The notes under the pieces are model-generated. The model was not told the origin of the DNA. It saw nothing but the letters and a program-made list of their open reading frames with translations, and did not search any database. From Reyranella sp. (GTDB lineage Bacteria; Pseudomonadota; Alphaproteobacteria; Reyranellales; Reyranellaceae), in assembly GCF_017305915.1 (NCBI RefSeq), contig NZ_JAFKJN010000030.1, positions 1 through 64,000 on the forward strand: 64,000 nucleotides of DNA, given 5' to 3'. Both the position numbers and the translations under genes were made by a program. Each line of letters starts with the position of its first letter. Position 1 is the stretch's first letter. Positions 50,610 through 59,511 of this stretch are shown in pieces.

Positions 50610-50884
50610 CCGCGCTCTTCTCGCCATGGCTGGCTCCGGTCAGCACGCCGATCTCGATCTCCATCAGCCGCTCGGCGGCAAAGCCGATCATCTCGCGCAA
50701 AACATCGGCGTCCGGGGTCTTCTCCACCAGCGTGCGCAGGTTCATCATCTCATCGGTCATCGGTGGTCTCTCGGTTGCAGGTTGGTCTTCGCAACAGGGC
50801 CGCTCCCTCGCTACGGCGCTAGTGGATAGCGCGCTCGCGCGCGGCCTTGCTCCCACAGTTGCACCACCACTGGGGACACGACCC
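50610..50884 (-). mobile_element. IS256-family left-end fragment, copy 1
   Basis: The sequence from 50884 leftward begins with a terminal-repeat-like tip (complement of GGGGACACGACC) and a 5' leader. The first about 50 codons of an IS256-type transposase follow from ATG 50760 (MTDEMMNLRTLVEKTPDADV, then REMIGFAAERLMEIE). Homology stops after GEKSAA and the frame continues into unrelated sequence to 50401. The rest of the transposase and the other end are missing, so it cannot move by itself. Positions 50646-50884 are nearly identical to copy 2 at 54853-55076, apart from about 15 extra bases. Confidence 0.8.
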
Positions 50885-50988
50885 TCCCACCTCCCAAGTC
50901 CCCAGACCTCCGCCAGTGCCGCTTAGATGTGAGGTATGAGTATGAGCATTGCGAACCCCGTCGGCCGACGTAAACTTGCAAGACGCGC

Positions 50989-51612
50989 ATGAGCATCGAC
51001 ATGGCTGGCACTCACATCGACTTCTGGTTCTCGATGGGCAGCACGTATTCCTACTTGAGCGTGATGCGCCTCAGGGAAGTGGAGCAGTCGACCGGCCTGT
51101 CGTTTCGATGGCGTCCATTCCATCTGCTCTTGATTCTCCAGGAAATGAATCATGTTCCCTTTGCCGACAAGCCGGCGAAGATGCGGTACATGTGGCGCGA
51201 CCTTGGGCGCCGGGCGGCGATGTATGGGATCCCGACTGCGCTTCCGGCACCTTATCCGGCGAAGCAGTCGATCATGGCCAATCTCGTGGCGACTGTGGGC
51301 ATGAACGAGGGGTGGGGCGCCGACTTCGTGCGAGCTGCTTACCGGCGTTGGCTTCAGCGGGGAGAGGAAACGGGTAGCGAACCCAACCTGTCCTCAAGCT
51401 TGCGCGATATTGGACAGGATCCTGACCGGGTGCTCCATATTGCCAACGCGGACGAGACAAGTGACCTCCTCTCGGCCGAGACACGGGCCGCGCGGCAACT
51501 GGGCATCTTTGGTTCGCCAACGTTCTCGGTAGGCCCCGAACTTTTCTGGGGTGACGATCGTCTGGCGGACGCGATCAGCTGGTGCCGCCACGGCCAAGTC
51601 CGGCGCGGGTAG
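50989..51612 (+). CDS. 2-hydroxychromene-2-carboxylate isomerase / DsbA-fold protein
   Basis: A 207-residue kappa-class GST/DsbA-fold protein. IDFWFSMGSTYSYLSVMRLRE carries the serine where isomerases use it for glutathione activation, and GIFGSPTFSVGPELFWGDDRLADAI is the signature C-terminal motif with the cis-proline. HCCA isomerases act in naphthalene-type degradation, but many homologues have unknown substrates. It stands alone between IS256 fragments. Confidence 0.87.
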   Translation: MSIDMAGTHIDFWFSMGSTYSYLSVMRLREVEQSTGLSFRWRPFHLLLILQEMNHVPFADKPAKMRYMWRDLGRRAAMYGIPTALPAPYPAKQSIMANLVATVGMNEGWGADFVRAAYRRWLQRGEETGSEPNLSSSLRDIGQDPDRVLHIANADETSDLLSAETRAARQLGIFGSPTFSVGPELFWGDDRLADAISWCRHGQVRRG

Positions 51613-51623
51613 GCCATCGATAG

Positions 51624-53405
51624 TCAAGCATCTGGTAATCCAGCCGCGCGGAGCCCTTCCGTCCACCTCTCTCGATCGGCAGCACGCATGAACGGCTTGA
51701 TGACAGCAGCGATGGTCTTATCCGCCTGCCCATATACCAGCAGCTCGCGCACTGCGTTGCGCGCTTCGTCCATCACACCGAGCTGCGCGTAGCTGGCTGC
51801 GAGCACGCGCATCGCGGTGTGATACCGGTTCAGCGCGAGGCTCTGTCGTGCAGACTCGATCGCCTCGAGATAGCGTTCGAGAAGGTAGAGGGCCGACGCT
51901 CTCGTTGACCGCCAAGTGAAGGTCTGCGGATCGTTGGGGTTGAGGCGCAGCGCTTGGTCGATCGCAGTCAAGGCGTCGTCTGGTTGGCCCAGATACAAGC
52001 ACGCAATTGCCAGTGCGAAATAGCCTGGAGCAAAGTTGTCATTGAGCTGGATCGCACACTGCGCAAATTGAAGCCCGGCATTAGCGTCGTTCGAATGCGA
52101 GCTAGCGATCGAAAGGATATAGTAGGCATTGATATTCTGGCTGTCGAACGATAGCGCCTTTCTTGCGACCTGAAGCACCTCAGCAATGCCTGCTTCGCGC
52201 TCTGCCAGGGCGTAGTACATCATGCGGCCCATCAGTGCTCGGGCCATAGCGGCATACGCATCGGCAAATGATTCATCGAGGTCGATTGCGCGTTTGAATG
52301 AAGCAAGAGCGTTGGAAACCTCTTCCTCCGTAAACTGGTAATAGTGCCACATGCCTCGCAGGTAATGATCCCAAGCTGCCATCTGCGGCGGGGTCTTTCG
52401 TCTGGCTTGCTCAATTTCGGTCTTCGACAGGGCGGGCTCGATAGCGGCGGCGACATGATGTGTCAGCTCATCTTGGACCATGAACACGTCCGTGAAATCA
52501 CGATCGAATCGCTCGGCCCAGATGTGAACCCCGCTGGTGGCGTCGATCAGCTGGGCGTTGAGTCGAATTCTGTGTCCAGCCTTGCGGATGCTTCCTTCGA
52601 GCAGATAGCGCACGCCAAGTTCGCGCCCGACCTGCTTCACGTCAACAGCTCGGCCTTTATAGGTAAAGCTTGAATTGCGCGCTATCACGAAGAACCAGCG
52701 CCATTTGGAGAGCGCGGTAATGATGTCCTCGGTTATGCCGTCGGTGAAATATTCCTGCTCCGGATCGCCGCTCATGTTCTGGAACGGCAGGACGGCGATG
52801 GAAGGTTTGTCGGGGAGCGTCAGAGCTTGGGTGGTCTCGACAACCACCTTTGTCGACGTTGCCCCAGAAGCGCTCGCGCTTTTCGCCAATCGCCACGCGC
52901 GCATCGGCTCAATGATATTTTTCAGGTGCTGCGGCCCCATATCCTCAAAGGCGATATCGACCTTGCCGCGAATCTGACGTTGCGCGTCGTCGGAGATGCA
53001 GACGCCACCGGGCTCCGCGATCCCTTCAAGGCGGGCGGCGATATTGACGCCGTCCCCAAAGATATCGTTCTCATCGACTATGATGTCGCCGACGTGGATG
53101 CCGATGCGAAATTCGATCCGGTTGACCTGCGGCACCATGGCATTTTGCTCAGCCATACCGCGCTGGACCTCGATGGCGAATCGCGCTGCATCAACGGCGC
53201 TGGCGAACTCGACCAGCATACCGTCACCGGTCGTCTTGACCATCCATCCGCGATGCGCCGTGATGGCGGGATCGATAAGAGACTTTCTGACGGCCTTGAG
53301 CCGAGCCAGCGCCCCTTCTTCGTCCGCTCCCATCAAGCGGCTGTATCCGGCAACATCCGCCGCCAAAATTGCCGCAAGCCGCCGTTCCACGCGATTGTCG
53401 GCCAA
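51624..53405 (-). CDS. Class III adenylate/guanylate cyclase with TPR repeats
   Basis: A 593-residue soluble protein. The cyclase homology domain (about 8-165) has AAILAADVAGYSRLMGADEEG with the first metal Asp and FRIGIHVGDIIVDENDIFGDGVNIAARLE with the second. Residues about 200-330 match a TolB-N/FlgO-like segment (SIAVLPFQNMSGDPEQEYFTDGITEDI). TPR-like helices follow (about 345-570). This architecture is widely multiplied in Rhizobiales and converts ATP to cAMP under unknown control. It ends 11 nt from the convergent isomerase gene. Confidence 0.9.
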   Translation of the reverse strand: MADNRVERRLAAILAADVAGYSRLMGADEEGALARLKAVRKSLIDPAITAHRGWMVKTTGDGMLVEFASAVDAARFAIEVQRGMAEQNAMVPQVNRIEFRIGIHVGDIIVDENDIFGDGVNIAARLEGIAEPGGVCISDDAQRQIRGKVDIAFEDMGPQHLKNIIEPMRAWRLAKSASASGATSTKVVVETTQALTLPDKPSIAVLPFQNMSGDPEQEYFTDGITEDIITALSKWRWFFVIARNSSFTYKGRAVDVKQVGRELGVRYLLEGSIRKAGHRIRLNAQLIDATSGVHIWAERFDRDFTDVFMVQDELTHHVAAAIEPALSKTEIEQARRKTPPQMAAWDHYLRGMWHYYQFTEEEVSNALASFKRAIDLDESFADAYAAMARALMGRMMYYALAEREAGIAEVLQVARKALSFDSQNINAYYILSIASSHSNDANAGLQFAQCAIQLNDNFAPGYFALAIACLYLGQPDDALTAIDQALRLNPNDPQTFTWRSTRASALYLLERYLEAIESARQSLALNRYHTAMRVLAASYAQLGVMDEARNAVRELLVYGQADKTIAAVIKPFMRAADRERWTEGLRAAGLPDA

Positions 53406-53729
53406 AACGGCCTCCCGAAATCGGTAGATCCGTCCGACATATCAAAGCATAGGGCGTTGCTCTTAGGCTAGGACCAATGTCAGCTCCGGGTCATTCGCGT
53501 CAGTTGCAGCGCCCTCGGCGTTGGTCCGGTCCATCCCCGACAGCTGCCCGGCCGGCGCGCGCCACAAACCGGCGCGATGGGCCAAATCCGGCCGCTATAG
53601 TAGCGCATGGGCATACACACTGAACGATGCGACCGCTCGACGTGCGACCTTGACGGAGCACTCGACGTAGCTGTTGCGAATCCGTCTGGGTGCCGGCATG
53701 GTCGCTTCTCGGCAACTTTGGGGGGCAGC
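53406..53729. other. Intergenic region, no gene recognised
   Basis: About 324 bp between the divergent cyclase and the ABM-like gene. It must contain both promoters. The plus-strand frame open from 53607 is not supported upstream of ATG 53730. No repeat or RNA was recognised. Confidence 0.45.
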
Positions 53730-54032
53730 ATGGCCGGATTGTACGCCGCGATTAGACGAGGCAAGTGCAAGCCTGGCATGGCGGGGGAATTTGCAAAGCG
53801 CGTCAAGGCCGGAGCATTGCCCGCCATGAAGGCCATGGACGGCTTCAAGGGCTACTATCTTGTCAGCGGGAGCGATGACACGGTCATCGCGGTCTCGCTC
53901 TACTCAAACAAGGCCGTCGCGGAAGGATCCACGGCAAAGCTCATGCCGTGGATCAGGGAAAATCTTGGGCCACTGTTGGCATCACCGCCCGAGGCCATCG
54001 ATGGTGAGGTTCTGATCTGCGAGGTCGTCTAG
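53730..54032 (+). CDS. ABM-like dimeric alpha/beta-barrel protein
   Basis: A 100-residue protein from ATG 53730, with GGGGGGCA upstream. The pattern AIRRGKCKPGMAGEFAKRVKAGALPAMKAMDGFKGYYLVSGSDD and VIAVSLYSNKAVAEGSTAKLMPWIRENLGPLL fits a ferredoxin-like antibiotic-biosynthesis-monooxygenase fold. Function unknown. The stop codon TAG is formed inside the left tip of the MITE-like element at 54029. Confidence 0.65.
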   Translation: MAGLYAAIRRGKCKPGMAGEFAKRVKAGALPAMKAMDGFKGYYLVSGSDDTVIAVSLYSNKAVAEGSTAKLMPWIRENLGPLLASPPEAIDGEVLICEVV

Positions 54033-54185
54033 CAGGCTGTTGAAATAGGTTTTTCGAGGCCTCCCATGGGCAATGTCGATTCGTCATCGGTCTGGGAAAC
54101 GCACGATCGATTCAAGGCCGAGGCCCGCCGGATTCGGTTCTTTCGCCAGGGCGCGATCGCGACGACTTTTTCAACAGCCTGCTAG
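54029..54185. mobile_element. MITE-like element with 17-bp perfect inverted repeats
   Basis: A 157-bp element with CTAGCAGGCTGTTGAAA at 54029-54045 and its exact complement at 54169-54185. A 39-codon frame (54066-54185) reads out into the right repeat, but no transposase is recognisable, so it is a MITE or a collapsed IS. The ends resemble those of the IS beside dmeF. It begins within the last codons of the preceding gene and provides its stop. Confidence 0.8.
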
Positions 54186-54357
54186 GGCAACTGCCCTGCT
54201 AGACCGGAGCTCCGGAGCCATGTCCGGTTTGGGTCGGTTTCGGACATTGCTGCCCCTCCAATTGATGTCCGCTGTGCCCCTGAAGCTAGACTCTCGAGAG
54301 ATGTTTCGCGGGTTACCGTCGTGCAAGATAAGGATCAGACAGCAAGGGGAGAGGGCA

Positions 54358-54645
54358 ATGTCGGCGTATCTGATGGTCCATATGACGGTGAGCGATCCGG
54401 AGCAATATCAAGTCTATGCCAAGGCCGTCGTGCCGCTCATCGAGACTCATGGTGGCAGGTTCACCATACGAGGCGGCAAAGTCGAAACCTTGGAGGGGAA
54501 GCACGATGGTCGACGGATGGTCGTATTCGAGTTCCCGTCTATGGAGGCGCTTAAAGGCTTCTGGAATTCACCGGAATATATTCCGGTGAAGAAGCTGCGC
54601 GAGAACGCGGCGGTGCTCGACGTTTGGGCAGTCGAAGGCATCTGA
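54358..54645 (+). CDS. DUF1330 family protein
   Basis: A 95-residue protein from ATG 54358, with GGGGAGAGG upstream. MVHMTVSDPEQYQVYAKAVVPLIETHGGRFTIRGGKVETLEG and VVFEFPSMEALKGFWNSPEYIPVKKLRENAA are the full DUF1330 pattern, a ferredoxin-like fold with unknown enzymatic role. It stands alone between the MITE-like element and the second IS256 fragment. Confidence 0.88.
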   Translation: MSAYLMVHMTVSDPEQYQVYAKAVVPLIETHGGRFTIRGGKVETLEGKHDGRRMVVFEFPSMEALKGFWNSPEYIPVKKLRENAAVLDVWAVEGI

Positions 54646-54844
54646 GGCTCGGCGAGCGAGCCATCGTCTTTCCTAGCGGCTCAATGGCACTTCCAGGATT
54701 GTGACGTCTGCCTTGGGTCACGTGCCGACATCACGGCGTCTCGGCGTCGTGTCCGGTTTGCCATCGGGAACTGACATCGCACCGCGCCGAAGTGGTGTCG
54801 GTCGGCGCTGGCCGCAGCCAGTCGGCAAGCCAAGCTCGTCGCCG

Positions 54845-55076
54845 TCAGCCCGCGCCGATCTCGATCTCCATCAGCCGCTCGGCGGCAAAGCCGATCATCT
54901 CGCGCAAAACATCGGCGTCCGGGGTCTTCTCCACCAGCGTGCGCAGGTTCATCATCTCATCGGTCATCGGTGGTCTCTCGGTTGCAGGTTGGTCTTCGCA
55001 AAGGCCGGCGCTAGTGGATAGCGCGCTCGCGCGCGGCCTTGCTCCCACAGTTACACCACCACTGGGGACACGACCC
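54845..55076 (-). mobile_element. IS256-family left-end fragment, copy 2
   Basis: The same IS256 tip and transposase start as at 50610-50884, in the same orientation. The transposase begins at ATG 54967 and stops after 40 codons (54845). Its outer end overlaps the last codons of the SecDF gene. The two fragments bracket about 4.2 kb carrying the isomerase, cyclase, ABM-like and DUF1330 genes, possibly the footprint of IS-mediated rearrangement. Confidence 0.8.
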
Positions 55077-57582
55077 GTGACCGGCGATCCGGATCGGTTG
55101 GTCTTGGTCGCAGGCGCCCCTCGCCGAGGAAAAGCAGGATGGGCGCGGCGATGAAGACCGATGAACTCGCTCCGACCACGATCCCGAAGACCATGGCGAT
55201 GGCGAAGTTATCGACAGCGGTACCGCCGGCCAAGGCCATCGGCAGCATCGACAGCAGTGCGGTCGCCGAGGTGTAGAGGCTGCGCGCCAGCGTCGAGTTG
55301 ATGCTGAGATCGATCAGCTCGCGCAGCGGCATCTTCTTGTGGACGCGCAAGTTCTCGCGCATGCGGTCGTAGACCACGACCTTGTCGTTCACTGAGTAGC
55401 CGATCAGGGTAAGCAGCGCGGCGATTGCCGTCAGATTGAAATCCATGCCCGTGATGGCGAACAGCCCGGCCGTTTTCGTCACGTCGAGTACGAGGGTGAC
55501 GATGGCGCCGACGGCGAACTGCCATTCGAACCTGACCCAGATGTAGATCAGCATCGAAACCGCCGCCAGAACGACGGCCAGGATGCCGGCCTCCATCAGT
55601 TCCCCGCTCACTTTCGGACCGACGACCTCGACCCGCTCGATCGATGAAGCGGGAGCGACTTCCGAGAGGGCCGTTCTGACGCGCTCGGTGGCTTCGACCT
55701 GAGCCTTGTCGTCGCCGGGCTGACGCTCGATTCTCACCAGCACCTGGTGGGGCGACCCCGCTTCTTGCAAGGCGACCTCACCCAGCCCAAGACTCGACAA
55801 GCCTGCCCGCAGCGTGTCCAGCCGAGCCGGCTGCTCGGTCCGGACCTCGACCAGCGTTCCGCCGACGAAGTCGATGCCGTAGTTGAGACCGGGCTTGATC
55901 ATCAGCACTACCGCCGTCACCGACAGGACCGCAGACACGGCGATGCCCAGGAAGCGGGCGCGCATGAACTGAAAGGACGTGTGGCGCGGGATGAGCTCGA
56001 GCCCGAAGAGCGGCTTGATGCGCAACGGCCGCGGCTTCTGCTTGTTGCCGAGCCACATCTCCATGACCATGCGGACGATGGAAACGGCCGTGAACATGGA
56101 GATCACGATACCGAGCCCCATCGTCACCGCGAAACCGCGCACCGGTCCTGCTCCCAGCGCGAAGAGCATGGTCGTCGCAATCAGGGTCGTGACGTTCGAA
56201 TCGACGATCGTGCTGTAGGCACGCCGGAATCCGGCATCGAGCGCGGCCCGCGGACCTCGGCCCCGATCGAGCTCTTCTCGAATACGCTCGTTGATCAGGA
56301 TGTTGGCGTCGACGGCCAACCCAACACCGAGCACGATGCCGGCGATGCCGGGCAGCGTCAGAGTTGCTCCGAGCGCACTGAGCGCAGCGAAGGTCAAGGT
56401 CACGTTGATGGCGAGCGCCAGGTTGGCGATCAACCCCCAAGGGCCGTAGAGAACCACCATGAAGGCGAAGACGAGTGCAAAGCCGATCAGCCCGGTAGTC
56501 ACGCCCTGCTCGATGGCGTCACTGCCGAGGTCCGCCCCCACGGTGCGCTCCTCGATCACCTTCATCGGCACCGGCAGGGCGCCGGCGCGCAGGAGCACCG
56601 CCAGGTCCTTGGCCGACTGGACGGTGAACGAGCCGCTGATCTGCCCCGCGCCGCCGGTGATTGGTTCGCGAATCACCGGCGCGCTCAGGATCCTGCCGTC
56701 GAGCACGATGGCGAACGGCTTGTCGACGTTTCTGCGGGTGATGTCGGCGAACCGCCGCCCTCCCTCGGAGTCGAAACGGAACTGCACGATCGGCTCGCCG
56801 GTGCGCTGGTCGAACGAGGCGTTCGCGTCGACCAGCCGTTCGCCCTCGAGCATCACGCCCTGGCGTATGCGCATCTGTTGCTGCGTACCCTCGACCGGCA
56901 AGGAAAGTGTTCCGGGCGCATATCCCGTCGACTGGTTGTCCGCCGCCATATGGAACGTAAGGCGCGCAGTGCTGCCGAGCAGCGCCTTGATCCGTCCCGG
57001 GTCCTGCACGCCGGGGAGCTGGACCAGGATGCGGATTGCGCCTTGCCTCATGACGGTGGGTTCGGCGATGCCGGCCTCGTCGATACGACGGCGGACGATC
57101 TCGAGGCTTTGATTGGCCGCACGTTCATTGCGTCCGGCAATGTCGGTCGACGTCGGCCGGAGGGTGATGACGTCGCCTTGCTCGGCGATCTCGATGGCCG
57201 GCCGGCCATCGCTGCTCAGATCCGAAGCCAGCGTCGACAAGGCGCGGCGAGCGCCTACCATGTCCGCGGCGGTCTTCAGTTGCATGCTGACGGCGCCTGC
57301 GCCGACCTTCGCAGGACCGGCGGCAAATCTCGTATTGCGCAAGGCCGCGTCCGCGGCGTCGCCGATCATCGCCAGGCGATCGCGGAGCACGGCATCGCTG
57401 TCGATCTCGAGCAGAAGCTGCGATCCGCCGCGGAGGTCCAGCCCGAGGGTGATCTGTTGCTTGGGCAGCCAGTCCGGCAGGGTGCCGAGCTGTTCGCGGG
57501 GTATGAAATTGGGGATCACGGCAAGGATGCCGCACAACACGATGATGGCGTAAGACGCCACCTTCCAGGGCGATTGGCGCAT
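55051..57582 (-). CDS. secDF: SecDF fusion, protein-export accessory subunit
   Basis: An 843-residue fused SecD-SecF. The SecD half has KQQITLGLDLRGGSQLLLEID, a large periplasmic domain, and the helix VGLAVDANILINERIREELD with the proton-path Asp. The SecF half starts near residue 530 (FQFMRARFLGI, LNYGIDFVGGTLVEV) and has IGYSVNDKVVVYDRMRENLR. Twelve membrane helices are expected. It uses the proton gradient to finish Sec export. Start at 57582 is a choice; 57642 is also open. The last residues (RSRVVSPVVV) and stop come from the IS256 tip, so the native C-terminus was replaced. Confidence 0.9.
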   Translation of the reverse strand: MRQSPWKVASYAIIVLCGILAVIPNFIPREQLGTLPDWLPKQQITLGLDLRGGSQLLLEIDSDAVLRDRLAMIGDAADAALRNTRFAAGPAKVGAGAVSMQLKTAADMVGARRALSTLASDLSSDGRPAIEIAEQGDVITLRPTSTDIAGRNERAANQSLEIVRRRIDEAGIAEPTVMRQGAIRILVQLPGVQDPGRIKALLGSTARLTFHMAADNQSTGYAPGTLSLPVEGTQQQMRIRQGVMLEGERLVDANASFDQRTGEPIVQFRFDSEGGRRFADITRRNVDKPFAIVLDGRILSAPVIREPITGGAGQISGSFTVQSAKDLAVLLRAGALPVPMKVIEERTVGADLGSDAIEQGVTTGLIGFALVFAFMVVLYGPWGLIANLALAINVTLTFAALSALGATLTLPGIAGIVLGVGLAVDANILINERIREELDRGRGPRAALDAGFRRAYSTIVDSNVTTLIATTMLFALGAGPVRGFAVTMGLGIVISMFTAVSIVRMVMEMWLGNKQKPRPLRIKPLFGLELIPRHTSFQFMRARFLGIAVSAVLSVTAVVLMIKPGLNYGIDFVGGTLVEVRTEQPARLDTLRAGLSSLGLGEVALQEAGSPHQVLVRIERQPGDDKAQVEATERVRTALSEVAPASSIERVEVVGPKVSGELMEAGILAVVLAAVSMLIYIWVRFEWQFAVGAIVTLVLDVTKTAGLFAITGMDFNLTAIAALLTLIGYSVNDKVVVYDRMRENLRVHKKMPLRELIDLSINSTLARSLYTSATALLSMLPMALAGGTAVDNFAIAMVFGIVVGASSSVFIAAPILLFLGEGRLRPRPTDPDRRSRVVSPVVV

Positions 57583-57666
57583 GATGAACTTCCAGGGCGA
57601 GACCGGACACGGGAGCGCCGCCGACGCCAGGTCAGCCATCATGTGATCAATGAGGAACCTGGATGG

Positions 57667-58104
57667 TTACGTGCGCTCCGACGACGCGAAGGCACCACCG
57701 GACTTCATGGGGCCGGCGGCCTTCAGCTTCGCGTGCGCTCCGGGTGGGCCGCGAGGGCGATGGCCAAGAGACCGCTCCGTGAGGCGCAACGGCGCGTCGC
57801 AATGGCTGTGCCTCGTTTCGACGAGGCCGATCGGAATGTCCTCTGCATTCGCGATCGCCGCTTGAAGCGGCGGCGGATCCAGGACGGGGTCCAGGTGCCG
57901 CACCTTGGGAACGACCCGCAGGACCGTCTTGCCTGGAACGACCCCATGGTCGATGGCATCGGAGCCGTCCGCGACGGCGGCATTCGATGTCCAGATCTGC
58001 GCGACGAGCGGAAGCGCCAATGGCCGCACGACGACAGCGGCCAGCGCCAGCAGCACCGCCAAGGAGGCGGTGCGGACGACGTCGAGGCGGCTCGCGCGGA
58101 TCAT
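57667..58104 (-). CDS. Hypothetical membrane-anchored protein
   Basis: A 145-residue frame from ATG 58104. One N-terminal membrane helix (TASLAVLLALAAVVVRPLALPLVAQ) is followed by a hydrophilic, Pro/His/Arg-rich region probably facing the periplasm. No family recognised. It lies directly upstream of secDF on the same strand (25-85 nt, depending on its start), so co-transcription is possible. Confidence 0.45.
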   Translation of the reverse strand: MIRASRLDVVRTASLAVLLALAAVVVRPLALPLVAQIWTSNAAVADGSDAIDHGVVPGKTVLRVVPKVRHLDPVLDPPPLQAAIANAEDIPIGLVETRHSHCDAPLRLTERSLGHRPRGPPGAHAKLKAAGPMKSGGAFASSERT

Positions 58105-58310
58105 GGGTTTCGTCTCGCGAATAAAGCGCTCGATGTCAAATCCCGAAAGACCGGAGCCGAACGATCGTTCCGAAGGGTATGGCGGCCCGCCGGTCGGGCC
58201 TCTATTCGGACCGTGTCCGTGCACCGACCATGACGACACCGCGATCCCTGTTCAAAATCGTTTCCGCCTTTGCCCAACGCTCCGACATGCAATGCGGCGG
58301 GCACAACGTA

Positions 58311-58946
58311 TCACCACCGCAACAGTCGTCGCCCAACGATGGCACCGACACCAACCACAGGAAGCGCTGCCAGGACGTACCAGGTCATCACGAACAGCGG
58401 CGAGTCATCGAAACAGTGGAAAGCGTACAACGTCGCGCCGCTCGCCGCGGCAAGGAAGCCGGCGGCCGCCCCCGCCAGCGCCGGCGAGGCCGGCGCTCCG
58501 GAGCGCAGAGCCAAAAGCACCACCCCGAGCGGAGCCGCCGATAGCATGGGAATCGCCGCCAGGCAGACCAGCGCATTGCTGCCGACCAACCGCGTTCCCC
58601 ACGACGCGCTGGGGACGGTGGCAACTTCGATCGCGGCAGCCAGCGCCGCCAAGGCGGCCAGCGGCAGCAGCAGCCGGCTCGGCCGGCCAGAGGGGATCGG
58701 AGCTGCCAAGGCCACGCAGAGGCGGAAGGCCAGTACCAGCGCCAACGCGACCAGGCCGACCTTCAGGTCGAATCGCCAGGTCGACAGGGCGTGGGCAATG
58801 TCCTCGCGCACCCCGAGATCGACCAGGAAAACAAGCAACGATACCGAGCCGCCGATCGCGAGCGCGGCGGCAAGAGCCCGTGGGATCGTCCTTTTGGGGG
58901 CGGCGCCGTCGGCGACCAGCGCTTCGACCAGTTTTTCAGTCTTCAT
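58311..58946 (-). CDS. nrsF: NrsF (DUF1109)-family anti-sigma factor
   Basis: A 211-residue inner-membrane protein with six predicted helices and a short cytoplasmic N-terminus (KTEKLVEALVADGAAPKRT), the NrsF/DUF1109 arrangement. It holds the paired ECF sigma factor at the membrane until an envelope or metal signal is sensed. Candidate sensing cysteines occur in LAFRLCVALAAP, NALVCLAAIPM and YAFHCFDDSP; two conserved Cys are needed in Caulobacter NrsF. It overlaps the sigma gene by 4 nt. Confidence 0.9.
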   Translation of the reverse strand: MKTEKLVEALVADGAAPKRTIPRALAAALAIGGSVSLLVFLVDLGVREDIAHALSTWRFDLKVGLVALALVLAFRLCVALAAPIPSGRPSRLLLPLAALAALAAAIEVATVPSASWGTRLVGSNALVCLAAIPMLSAAPLGVVLLALRSGAPASPALAGAAAGFLAAASGATLYAFHCFDDSPLFVMTWYVLAALPVVGVGAIVGRRLLRW

Positions 58947-59491
58947 GCACGGTCTCTTCGATAGGAAGCCGCCAGTGCCTTGAGGGCGCGGTGAAGCGAA
59001 ACGCGCACGGCGCCTTCGCTCATGCCCAGGTGCACCGCCACGTCAGCTGCTTGCCGTCCCTCGAGGGATATTTCTTCGACGATCCGGCGCTGGCGTTCGG
59101 GCAAGGTCGCCAACAGTCGTCGGGAATCCATCGTCATCGAGGCGTCGGCGGTCACGGCTGCCTCGGGGGAATTGACGTAGTCGTCGATATCGACATGGTC
59201 GCGGAAGCCGCGCCGACGCAGGTAGTCGACCAGCTTGTGGCGGGCGATCGCGCGCAGCCACGGTTCGAGCGGCTGCCCGTCGTCCCAGGTATCGCGTTTG
59301 AGATGCATCGCCAGCAGGGTCTCCTGCACGACATCCTCGCAATCCGCGGTGCCCCGCCCCGCTCCTATCAGACCGCCCCGGACGACGCCTCTCAACCATA
59401 TCGAAACCTGGCCGAGAAGGCGCCGATAGGCCTCGTCGTCGCCTTGACGTGCCAGCTGCATCAGCGCGGAGAGATCTTTCGGGTCGGTCAA
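58943..59491 (-). CDS. ECF sigma factor paired with NrsF
   Basis: A 182-residue sigma-70-type factor. Region 2 spans about 40-105 (CEDVVQETLLAMHLKRDTWDDGQPLEPWLRAIARHKLVDYLRRRG) and region 4 about 120-175 (LPERQRRIVEEISLEGRQAADVAVHLGMSEGAVRVSLHRALKAL). Its genetic pairing with NrsF corresponds to Caulobacter SigF (ECF family controlling copper/chromate-responsive bufferins). A matching promoter lies upstream, consistent with autoregulation. Confidence 0.92.
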   Translation of the reverse strand: MTDPKDLSALMQLARQGDDEAYRRLLGQVSIWLRGVVRGGLIGAGRGTADCEDVVQETLLAMHLKRDTWDDGQPLEPWLRAIARHKLVDYLRRRGFRDHVDIDDYVNSPEAAVTADASMTMDSRRLLATLPERQRRIVEEISLEGRQAADVAVHLGMSEGAVRVSLHRALKALAASYRRDRA

Positions 59492-59511
59492 CGCAGTTGG
59501 CCTTTCACGTA

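Noticed and set aside
54066..54185. A 39-codon frame inside the MITE-like element, considered as a small gene
   Set aside because: Its end is dictated by the inverted repeat and no family is recognised. Probably a remnant of a transposase tail or chance.
55747..58233. An 828-codon open frame antisense to SecDF
   Set aside because: Same artefact of GC-rich coding sequence. SecDF on the other strand is unmistakable.
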